From an uncultured Collinsella sp. (GTDB lineage Bacteria; Actinomycetota; Coriobacteriia; Coriobacteriales; Coriobacteriaceae), in contig CATWVA010000049.1 of the NCBI GenBank assembly GCA_958354105.1, positions 1 through 11,771 on the forward strand: a DNA stretch of 11,771 nt, given 5' to 3'. A program made the translations under genes and the position numbers. The notes below the pieces were generated by a model. It ran no database searches, was not told where the DNA came from, and saw only the letters and a program-made list of their open reading frames with translations. Positions 6,427-11,771 of the stretch are shown here, piece by piece. Every line of letters begins with the position of its first letter. Position 1 is the stretch's first letter.

Positions 6427-6432
6427 AGTATA
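6427..6432 (-). promoter_or_regulatory. Candidate -10 element of dinB, leaderless type
   Basis: On the minus strand TATACT lies with only six bases between it and the dinB ATG (6420). Transcription would then begin at or next to the start codon. No matching -35 box is seen at 16-18 bases. Leaderless mRNAs with this geometry are common in actinobacteria, and no ribosome binding site is visible that would argue against one here. Confidence 0.5.
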
Positions 6433-6464
6433 CCGCGCAGCTCATGTGGGGTGCGTGTATGTGC

Positions 6465-6492
6465 TTGCAAATCCCAAATTCTTGTCTAAGAT
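6465..6492 (+). promoter_or_regulatory. Upstream candidate promoter in the dinB-rpsP gap
   Basis: TTGCAA (6465-6470) and TAAGAT (6487-6492) are 16 bases apart, each matching four of six consensus bases. It would give a leader of about 120 nucleotides for rpsP. It is weaker than the downstream candidate and may be chance. Confidence 0.3.
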
Positions 6493-6536
6493 ATGGATTT
6501 GCCCTCGACTACACCGAAGAAGTTGGTCTCACGGAC

Positions 6537-6565
6537 TTCACCTGCCCGCGTCGATGGCGTATTAT
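6537..6565 (+). promoter_or_regulatory. Likely main promoter of the rpsP operon
   Basis: TTCACC (6537-6542) and TATTAT (6560-6565) are separated by 17 bases. The -10 box matches five of six consensus bases. Transcription would begin near 6572, leaving a leader of about 50 nucleotides. That leader contains a small hairpin, GCAGC (6588-6592) with GCTGC (6598-6602), just before the ribosome binding site. Confidence 0.6.
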
Positions 6566-6608
6566 GTTCAACTGTTTGTTTGTAGTTGCAGCCTAAAGCT
6601 GCTTGGTT

Positions 6609-6615
6609 GGAGGAG
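6609..6615 (+). promoter_or_regulatory. Ribosome binding site fixing the TTG start of rpsP
   Basis: GGAGGAG ends six bases before TTG 6622. An upstream in-frame ATG at 6586 would place this sequence inside the gene and add twelve residues foreign to S16, so the TTG is the real start. Confidence 0.88.
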
Positions 6616-6621
6616 TTTCCT

Positions 6622-6963
6622 TTGGCAGTCAAGATTCGCCTTGCTCGTCACGGCGCTAAGAAGCGTCCGTACTACCGTGTCGTCGTCGCCGATTCCCGCG
6701 CCCCGCGTGACGGTCGTATCATCGAGGAGGTTGGCCGCTACAACCCGATGACCGCCCCCAAGACCATCAACCTCGACCTCGAGAAGATCGCCGACTGGCA
6801 GTCCAAGGGCGCTCAGCTCACCGACGCCGTCGCCGCTCTGGTCAAGGCCGCCAACGAGGGCGAGAAGACCGAGACCGTCGTCAAGAAGTCCAAGAAGCAG
6901 CTCGCCAAAGAGGCCGAGGCCGCTAAGGCTGCCGCTGAGGCCGCTGAGGGCGCCGAGGAGTAA
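6622..6963 (+). CDS. rpsP: 30S ribosomal protein S16
   Basis: Encodes 113 residues from a TTG start. S16 is an early-binding protein of the 30S subunit needed for 16S rRNA folding. The N-terminus AVKIRLARHGAKKRPYYRVV, the DSRAPRDGRIIEEVGRYNP block (about 23-41) and the later WQSKGAQLTDAV segment are diagnostic. The core of about 78 residues is followed by a tail of roughly 35 residues rich in Lys, Ala and Glu, longer than in E. coli S16. GGAGGAG precedes the start. The KH gene begins 3 bases after the stop codon. It is the first gene of the rpsP-khpA-rimM-trmD-lepB cluster; ffh, often just upstream of rpsP in other bacteria, is not here. Confidence 0.97.
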   Translation: MAVKIRLARHGAKKRPYYRVVVADSRAPRDGRIIEEVGRYNPMTAPKTINLDLEKIADWQSKGAQLTDAVAALVKAANEGEKTETVVKKSKKQLAKEAEAAKAAAEAAEGAEE

Positions 6964-6966
6964 ATC

Positions 6967-7251
6967 GTGCCTGAGGTTGACGCTGCACAGCTCGAGGGTG
7001 AGGCAATGCTCTCAGATCGCATCGCCGATCTCGTCGAATATCTCGTTGTTCAGATCGTCGACGACCCGGATTCCGTGAGCCTTGAGGTCATCGATGGTGA
7101 CGACGCCTCTACGATTGAGGTTTCGGTTGCCGAGGATGACGTCGCTAAGGTCATCGGCCGTCGTGGCCGTACCATCAAGGCCATTCGCACGCTCGCCCGT
7201 GCACTGGCCGCTCGCCTCGACACTGTTGTCGAGGTAGAGGTTCTGGGCTAG
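6967..7251 (+). CDS. khpA: KH-domain RNA-binding protein, KhpA-like
   Basis: Encodes 94 residues from a GTG start; an in-frame ATG at 7006 gives 81 residues, closer to the family's usual length of 75-80. GAGGAG (6955-6960) lies six bases before the GTG, whereas the ATG has a less well-placed purine run, so the GTG is preferred with reserve. A single KH fold is present, with the LVEYLVVQIVDDPDSV start (22-35) and the RNA-binding loop GRRG (64-67) in KVIGRRGRTIKAIRTL. Small KH proteins between rpsP and rimM are the KhpA family, which in some Gram-positives pairs with KhpB to bind RNA and affect cell division. A partner is not in this window. rimM starts four bases after the stop codon. Confidence 0.92.
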   Translation: MPEVDAAQLEGEAMLSDRIADLVEYLVVQIVDDPDSVSLEVIDGDDASTIEVSVAEDDVAKVIGRRGRTIKAIRTLARALAARLDTVVEVEVLG

Positions 7252-7255
7252 GACC

Positions 7256-7777
7256 TTGAGGTCCCAGTACAAAAACATCGCCCGTGTGGTCAAGCCGCAC
7301 GGAAGGAAGGGGGAGGTCCTCGCGCAGCCGCTGCGGGGGCTTCCTTCTGTATTAGAGCCGGGTATGCGCGTCGCCTTGACGCCGCCGGCTCTCAAGCGCG
7401 ACCGCTTTTGCACGGTCGTGTCCGTCACCGATACGGGCGATGGCGATCTGGTCTCGTTTGAGGGCATTGACGACTTGACGGCCGCCGAGGGCATCACGGG
7501 ATGCTACGTGCTGGCAAATCGTGACGACTTTGAGCTCGATTCACTCGACGCCGCCTATACCGACCTGATGGGTCGCGAGGTGGTCGACGAGCGCTTCGGT
7601 TCGCTCGGCACGATCGTCGAGATCATGTCGACGCCCGCTAACGATGTTTGGGTTGTCGAGGGCGATCGGTACGGCGAGGTACTGATTCCCGTGATCGAGC
7701 AGGTTGTGCTCGATCTTCCCGACACAGGAACAATTTCCGTCCACGTTATGGACGGCCTGATCGATATGGACAAGTAG
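7256..7777 (+). CDS. rimM: 16S rRNA processing protein RimM
   Basis: Encodes 173 residues. RimM is an assembly factor for the 30S head that binds S19. The N-terminal RimM domain begins with IARVVKPHGRKGEV (8-21) and runs to about residue 88. The PRC-barrel domain is about 98-171, with LMGREVVDE, LGTIVEIM, DVWVVEG and EVLIPVIEQVV, ending in the MDGLID motif. The start is TTG at 7256, because no ATG or GTG lies before the conserved segment. The only nearby ribosome binding sequence, AGGA at 7250-7253, is unusually close (two bases), so initiation may rely on coupling to the KH gene, whose stop codon is four bases upstream. Family and neighbourhood are clear; the exact start is less so. Confidence 0.94.
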   Translation: MRSQYKNIARVVKPHGRKGEVLAQPLRGLPSVLEPGMRVALTPPALKRDRFCTVVSVTDTGDGDLVSFEGIDDLTAAEGITGCYVLANRDDFELDSLDAAYTDLMGREVVDERFGSLGTIVEIMSTPANDVWVVEGDRYGEVLIPVIEQVVLDLPDTGTISVHVMDGLIDMDK

Positions 7778-7787
7778 GGAGGACAGC

Positions 7788-8546
7788 ATGCTGATTGAGA
7801 CCCTTTCGGTCTTTCCCGAGATGTTTGAGCCCGTCATGTCCACATCGATCTTGGGCCGCGCCCGCAAGGCCGGCCTTTTTGATTTTAAGGCGTATAACCT
7901 GCGCGACTGGACGCACGACCGCCATCGTACCGTCGATGACGAGCCGTACGGCGGCGGGCAGGGCATGCTCATGAAGGTCGAGCCTATCGCAGAGGCCATC
8001 GAAGCCATTAGCGCAGAGGGTCCCAAGCCCACTGTGGTGTTCTTTACCCCCTGTGGCGAGCCTTTTACGCAGCATGTGGCCGAGCGCCTGCTCAAAAGTG
8101 AGCGCCTGCTGTTTGTGTGCAGCCGTTACGAGGGCGTCGACGAGCGCGCGTATGCGTATGCCGACGAGCGTCTGTCGATTGGCGACTATGTGCTTACGGG
8201 TGGCGAGCTACCCGCCATGGTCGTTGCCGATGCCGTCGTACGCCTCATTCCCGGTGCCCTGGGCGACGAGATGAGCAACGTGGACGAGTCGTTCTCGACC
8301 GCCGAGGACGGAGGCCTGCTCGAGTACGCGCAGTACACCCGTCCCGCCGAGTTCAACGGCGAGGGCGTGCCTCCTGTGCTCGTGAGTGGCGATCACGCAA
8401 AAGTTGACGCTTGGCGCCGCAAGAACGCCATCGAGCGCACCTGCCGCTGGCGTCCCGACCTGATCGAGACGGCGCGGCTCACGCCCGAGGAGCGCGCTTA
8501 CGCGCAGGAGATTTTGGACGCTTCGTATTCGCAGAGCGAGGAGTGA
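7788..8546 (+). CDS. trmD: tRNA (guanine-37-N1)-methyltransferase
   Basis: Encodes 252 residues. TrmD uses S-adenosylmethionine to methylate G37 beside the anticodon, which prevents +1 frameshifting. Hallmarks of the SPOUT trefoil-knot fold are present: the N-terminal ETLSVFPEMF, DDEPYGGGQGMLMKVEP (50-66), SRYEGVDER (112-120) and the cofactor-binding knot SIGDYVLTGGE (130-140). Asp166 in NVDESFS is at the place of the catalytic aspartate, and Arg152 in VRLIPG at that of the active-site arginine. The tRNA-binding C-terminal domain includes RPAEFNGEGVPPVLVSGDH (185-203). GGGAGGA (7777-7783) precedes the ATG. The gene lies ten bases after rimM and two bases before lepB. No rplS follows, unlike in many bacteria. 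Confidence 0.97.
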   Translation: MLIETLSVFPEMFEPVMSTSILGRARKAGLFDFKAYNLRDWTHDRHRTVDDEPYGGGQGMLMKVEPIAEAIEAISAEGPKPTVVFFTPCGEPFTQHVAERLLKSERLLFVCSRYEGVDERAYAYADERLSIGDYVLTGGELPAMVVADAVVRLIPGALGDEMSNVDESFSTAEDGGLLEYAQYTRPAEFNGEGVPPVLVSGDHAKVDAWRRKNAIERTCRWRPDLIETARLTPEERAYAQEILDASYSQSEE

Positions 8547-8548
8547 GA

Positions 8549-9112
8549 ATGGTTCCATCGCAGCATTCCGCGTTGAGGGGCGCTTTTGAGTGGATCGCGG
8601 TCATCGCGATCGCACTGGTCGCCACCTTCTTGATTCGCTCGTTTGTGGTCGAGCCCTTTGTGGTGCCCACCGGCTCTATGGAGGACACAATCGAGATCGG
8701 CGACCAGATCCTGGCGCAAAAGGTGAGCCTCGAGCTCGGTCAGCCCGTCAAGCAGGGCGATATCGTGGTGTTTCACAACCCCGATGGCACCTCCGAGCAT
8801 GATGTTCTTGTCAAGCGCGTTATTGCCACGGCCGGTCAGACGGTCGACCTTCAGGACGGCAAGGTCGTCGTCGACGGCCAGGCGCTCGATGAGGGCTATA
8901 CGACCGGCATGAGCTGGCCGCTTTCGGTCCAGGCGCCCGCCGCCCAGGTGAGCTTTCCCTACACCGTCCCCGATGACTGTGTGTGGGTGATGGGCGACAA
9001 TCGAGAGAACTCTGCCGACTCACGCTACTTTGGTCCCGTCGATCGCTCTGATTTGATCGCTGTGGCGCTTGTGCGTTACTGGCCGCTCAACCGCATCGGC
9101 GCTATCGATTAA
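8549..9112 (+). CDS. lepB: Signal peptidase I
   Basis: Encodes 187 residues. This membrane-bound Ser/Lys protease removes signal peptides from exported proteins on the outer face of the membrane. A short N-terminus is followed by one hydrophobic segment (about 13-29). The catalytic serine is Ser43 in VPTGSMEDTI and the general base is Lys89 in VLVKRVIA. Box E GDNRENSADSRYFG is at 149-162. Length and the single membrane span match Gram-positive type I enzymes. The start at 8549 is two bases after the trmD stop codon, with AGGAG (8539-8543) five bases upstream. The open frame reaches further back into trmD, but those residues have no similarity to the family. Confidence 0.96.
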   Translation: MVPSQHSALRGAFEWIAVIAIALVATFLIRSFVVEPFVVPTGSMEDTIEIGDQILAQKVSLELGQPVKQGDIVVFHNPDGTSEHDVLVKRVIATAGQTVDLQDGKVVVDGQALDEGYTTGMSWPLSVQAPAAQVSFPYTVPDDCVWVMGDNRENSADSRYFGPVDRSDLIAVALVRYWPLNRIGAID

Positions 9113-9119
9113 AAACCGC

Positions 9120-9125
9120 TATAGT
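9120..9125 (+). promoter_or_regulatory. Candidate -10 element for glyQ-glyS
   Basis: TATAGT in the 59-base gap after lepB matches five of six consensus bases. No good -35 box is found at 16-18 bases, so this is a weak or activator-dependent promoter at best. The leader from here would be about 40 nucleotides, too short for a T-box riboswitch. Confidence 0.35.
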
Positions 9126-9171
9126 AAAGTACCTAACCGTGTATTCGTTTCGACGAGGGGATATTAGAGGC

Positions 9172-10083
9172 ATGAACGCTTCATCGCTTTCCTTCCAAGA
9201 CATCATCCTGCGCCTCCAGCAGTACTGGGGCGAGCAGGGCTGCGTCATTATGCAGCCCTATGACTCTGAGGTCGGTGCCGGTACCTTCCATACCGCGACC
9301 ACGCTGCGCTCGCTCGGTCCCGCCGAGTGGCGCACCTGCTATGCTCAACCTTGCCGCCGTCCCGCCGACGGCCGCTACGGCGAGAACCCTAACCGCATGC
9401 AGCACTACTATCAGTTCCAGGTGCTCATCAAGCCGTCGCCGGTCAACGCCCAGGAGCTCTACCTGGGTTCGCTGGCTGCCATTGGCCTGGACCCCAACGA
9501 CCATGACGTCCGCTTTGTCGAGGACGACTGGGAGAGCCCGACCCTGGGCGCCTGGGGCCTTGGCTGGGAGGTCTGGCTCAACGGCATGGAGGTCACGCAG
9601 TTTACGTACTTCCAGCAGGTGGGTGGTATCGAGGTCGACCCCGTGCCCGTCGAGATTACCTATGGCCTGGAGCGTATCGCCATGTACGCCCAGGGCGTCA
9701 ACTCGGTCTACGATCTGGTGTGGAGCTACCTGCCCGATGGCACGCCCATGACCTATGGCGACGTGTTCCTCGAGAACGAGCGCGAGTTCAGTGCCTATAA
9801 CTTTGAGGTCGCCAACGTCGAGATGATGCGTCAGAAGTTTGACGACTACGAGGCCGAGTGCCATTCCTGCCTGGAGCGCAAGCTGCCGCTGCCAGCGTAT
9901 GATTGTGTCATGAAGTGCAGCCATGCTTTCAACCTGCTCGATGCCCGTGGCGCCCTGTCCGCGGTCGAGCGTGCCAACTACATCCTGCGCGTTCGCGCCG
10001 TCGCCAAGGCGTGCTGCGAGGCCTATATGGCCGAGGTCGCCGGAGTCAACGAGAATGCCGACCAGGAAGGCGAGGTGGCGTAA
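9172..10083 (+). CDS. glyQ: Glycyl-tRNA synthetase alpha subunit
   Basis: Encodes 303 residues. GlyQ is the catalytic subunit of the bacterial alpha2beta2-type glycyl-tRNA synthetase, which activates glycine with ATP and charges tRNA-Gly. The family signature is nearly continuous: LSFQDIILRLQQYW (6-19), GCVIMQPYDSEVGAGTF (23-39), ADGRYGENPNRMQHYYQFQV (65-84), FVEDDWESPTLGAWGLGWEV (115-134) and motif 3, YGLERIAMY (164-172). The ATG at 9172 gives the usual N-terminus; an in-frame GTG at 9139 would add eleven residues without similarity. GAGGGG (9155-9160) is 11 bases upstream, a loose spacing. glyS starts three bases after the stop codon. Confidence 0.97.
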   Translation: MNASSLSFQDIILRLQQYWGEQGCVIMQPYDSEVGAGTFHTATTLRSLGPAEWRTCYAQPCRRPADGRYGENPNRMQHYYQFQVLIKPSPVNAQELYLGSLAAIGLDPNDHDVRFVEDDWESPTLGAWGLGWEVWLNGMEVTQFTYFQQVGGIEVDPVPVEITYGLERIAMYAQGVNSVYDLVWSYLPDGTPMTYGDVFLENEREFSAYNFEVANVEMMRQKFDDYEAECHSCLERKLPLPAYDCVMKCSHAFNLLDARGALSAVERANYILRVRAVAKACCEAYMAEVAGVNENADQEGEVA

Positions 10084-10086
10084 GCC

Positions 10087-11771
10087 ATGGCAGACGCTAA
10101 GGATTTCCTGTTTGAGATCGGTACGGAGGAAATGCCCTCCGCACCGCTGAACAATGCTGTCAAGCAGCTTGGCACCATGATCGCCAAGGGCCTCGACGAG
10201 GCCGGTCTGGCCCATGGCGAGGTCCGCGTGATCTCGAGTCCGCGTCGTCTGGCTGCGCTCGTGGCCAACGTCGCCACTGCGACCGATGAGGTTCACGAGG
10301 TCAAGCGTGGCCCTGCGGCCAACATCGCCTTCGACGCTGACGGTAACGCCACCAAGGCCGCCCAGGGCTTCGCCCGCAAGTGCGGTGTGGCTGCCGAGGA
10401 TCTGGTCCGTCGCGAGGACACCGACGGCCGTGAGTACGTCTTTGCCGAGAAGAACATTCCTTCCGCTCCGGCTACTCCGATCCTGACGGCCCTGTGCGAG
10501 AAGACCATCGCCGGCCTGCAGTGGCCCAACTACCGTTCTCAGCGCTGGGGCCACGAGCACGCCACGTTCGTGCGTCCGGTTCGCTGGATCTGCTGCCTTT
10601 TGGGCGAGGACGTCGTGCCCGTGTCGTTTGCCGACGTGACGAGCGGCAACACCACGCGCGGCCATCGCGTCCTGGGCCCCGGTGATCATGTGGTCGCCAG
10701 CCCCGCTGTTTACGAGCAGGTGCTCGAGGACGCCGGCGTGCTTTCTGCCGAGCGTCGTCGCGAGGCCATCCTCGCCGGTATCGCTGAGGTCGAGGCTGCC
10801 CGTCCCGGCTGCCATGTCGATACGCCCAAGAAGGTCTTCGAGGAGGTTATCAACCTCTGCGAGTGGCCGACGGTGCTCGTCGGTACCTTCGACGAGGAGT
10901 TCCTCAAGGTCCCGCACGAGATCATCTGCGAGTCCATGCTCACCAACCAGCGCTACTTCCCGATCTATGACGGCGAGGGCAAGCTGACGCGTGAGTTCGT
11001 GGTCGTCTCCAACAGCAAGCCCGAGAACGCCGAGCGCGTGATCGACGGTAACGAGCGCGTCGTGCGCGCCCGTCTGGACGACGCTAAGTTCTTCTACGAG
11101 GAGGACCTGAAGATCTCCCTCGACGAGTTCCGTGAGCGTCTGTCCAAGGTCGCCTTCCAGGAGAAGCTCGGTAGCGTGCTCGCCAAGTCCGAGCGCATCG
11201 AGCAGCTCGCGCTCGCTATTGCCCGCGAGGCTCATCTGGGCGCCCATCTTGCCGCCGACGCTGCTCGTGCCGCGCACCTGTGCAAGGCAGACCTGGTGTC
11301 CAACGCCGTCGTCGAGTTCACGAGCCAACAGGGCGTGATGGGCGGTTACTACGCCACCGCGATGGGGGAGAACGACGAGGTCGCTCATGCTATTCGCGAT
11401 CACTATCGTCCCCGCTTTGCCGGTGACGAGCTGCCCGAGGGCACCGCTGGCTGCATCGTGGCCTGCGCCGACAAGCTCGATACCATCGCCGGTATCTTTG
11501 CCATCGGCGAGCCCCCGACCGGCTCCTCCGACCCCTACGCGCTGCGTCGTGCCGCTATCGGCATCATCAACATCCTGCGCGACCGTCTGCCGATCGACCC
11601 CACGTCGCTGATTGACTTTGCTCTGCAGCTTTACAGCGAGCAGGGCATTGAGTTCGACGCCGCCGAGGTCGCCCAGCAGGTTCGTGACTTCTTCCATGGC
11701 CGCCTGGTGAGCATGGCCCGCGACGAAAAGATCCCGGCCGATACCGTTGCCGCCGTCTCCGCGGTGCACAT
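10087..11771 (+). CDS. glyS: Glycyl-tRNA synthetase beta subunit, 3' end missing
   Basis: The first 561 codons are present; the frame is open at the window edge and the family usually has about 690 residues. GlyS carries the tRNA-binding parts of the heterotetrameric enzyme and is needed with GlyQ for charging. The N-terminus FLFEIGTEEMP (7-17), SPRRLA (51-56) and RWGHEHATFVRPVRW (153-167) are typical. The HD-like and helical domain shows HYRPRFAGDELP (439-450) and DKLDTIAGIF (462-471), then a PTGSSDPYALRRAA segment. The anticodon-binding C-terminus lies outside the window. GAGGTGG (10072-10078) before the ATG is inside the end of glyQ. The three-base gap means one transcript with glyQ. Confidence 0.97.
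   Translation, partial: MADAKDFLFEIGTEEMPSAPLNNAVKQLGTMIAKGLDEAGLAHGEVRVISSPRRLAALVANVATATDEVHEVKRGPAANIAFDADGNATKAAQGFARKCGVAAEDLVRREDTDGREYVFAEKNIPSAPATPILTALCEKTIAGLQWPNYRSQRWGHEHATFVRPVRWICCLLGEDVVPVSFADVTSGNTTRGHRVLGPGDHVVASPAVYEQVLEDAGVLSAERRREAILAGIAEVEAARPGCHVDTPKKVFEEVINLCEWPTVLVGTFDEEFLKVPHEIICESMLTNQRYFPIYDGEGKLTREFVVVSNSKPENAERVIDGNERVVRARLDDAKFFYEEDLKISLDEFRERLSKVAFQEKLGSVLAKSERIEQLALAIAREAHLGAHLAADAARAAHLCKADLVSNAVVEFTSQQGVMGGYYATAMGENDEVAHAIRDHYRPRFAGDELPEGTAGCIVACADKLDTIAGIFAIGEPPTGSSDPYALRRAAIGIINILRDRLPIDPTSLIDFALQLYSEQGIEFDAAEVAQQVRDFFHGRLVSMARDEKIPADTVAAVSAVH

Noticed and set aside
6586..6621. A longer rpsP start at ATG 6586
   Set aside because: It would put GGAGGAG inside the gene and add residues foreign to S16.
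6421..6621. A small RNA or small protein gene in the dinB-rpsP gap
   Set aside because: No terminator follows the candidate promoters before rpsP, and the short frames there lack ribosome binding sites or run into rpsP out of frame.
8411..8548. A longer lepB starting inside trmD
   Set aside because: The extra residues are an out-of-frame image of the trmD C-terminus; ATG 8549 has a good ribosome binding site.
9181..11769. An 862-codon open frame on the minus strand across glyQ and glyS
   Set aside because: The plus strand encodes unmistakable GlyQ and GlyS. In GC-rich DNA the antisense frame often stays open because stop codons are rare there. Its translation is low in aromatic residues, rich in Gly/Leu/His/Asp and resembles no family I know.
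1..11771. Mobile elements, CRISPR arrays, tRNA/rRNA genes, phage or defence genes
   Set aside because: No inverted terminal repeats, spaced direct repeats, cloverleaf sequences or related proteins were seen; all long frames are accounted for by housekeeping genes.

Overview
The window is a compact, GC-rich stretch of bacterial housekeeping chromosome. It holds fifteen protein genes, the first and last cut by the window edges, and no gap above about 200 bases. Protein sequences and gene order point to an actinobacterium of the class Coriobacteriia, most like Collinsella. Reasons are high GC with very GC-rich third positions, several TTG/GTG starts, the TIGR03960/TIGR03936 pair just before rplU-rpmA-obgE, L27 without the cleavable N-terminal extension of Firmicutes, and Ala/Lys/Glu tails on ribosomal proteins. 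This assignment is from memory of such proteins, not from a search.

Region A (1-5068, plus strand) covers ribosome parts and assembly with NAD and nucleotide metabolism. It starts with the end of a B12-binding-type radical SAM protein, translationally coupled (ATGA) to its DUF2344 partner. A good promoter then lies across the stop codon of the DUF2344 gene and drives rplU (L21) and rpmA (L27). A strong intrinsic terminator follows rpmA, and obgE (ribosome-associated GTPase) starts almost directly after it, followed by nadD, yqeK and rsfS. A very strong terminator at 5112-5156 closes the region.

Region B (5167-6621) contains dinB (DNA polymerase IV) on the minus strand, convergent with rsfS and divergent from rpsP. 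Its start has a -10 hexamer only six bases upstream and no Shine-Dalgarno sequence, which suggests a leaderless mRNA. The 201-base divergent gap (6421-6621) holds the dinB -10 and one or two candidate rpsP promoters.

Region C (6622-11771, plus strand) covers 30S maturation, tRNA modification, protein export and tRNA charging. The order is rpsP (S16), a KhpA-like KH protein, rimM, trmD, lepB, glyQ and the first 561 codons of glyS. Genes are 2-10 bases apart except for 59 bases before glyQ, where a -10-like hexamer is visible. The usual rplS (L19) between trmD and lepB is missing.

The theme is translation: ribosomal proteins, assembly factors (ObgE, RsfS, RimM, probably KhpA), tRNA modification (TrmD) and tRNA charging (GlyQS). 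I see no mobile element, CRISPR array, tRNA, rRNA, prophage or clear horizontally acquired island, and no convincing new multi-gene system. The points worth a second look are regulatory (terminator against obgE, leaderless dinB), the uncharacterised radical SAM/DUF2344 pair, and the missing rplS.
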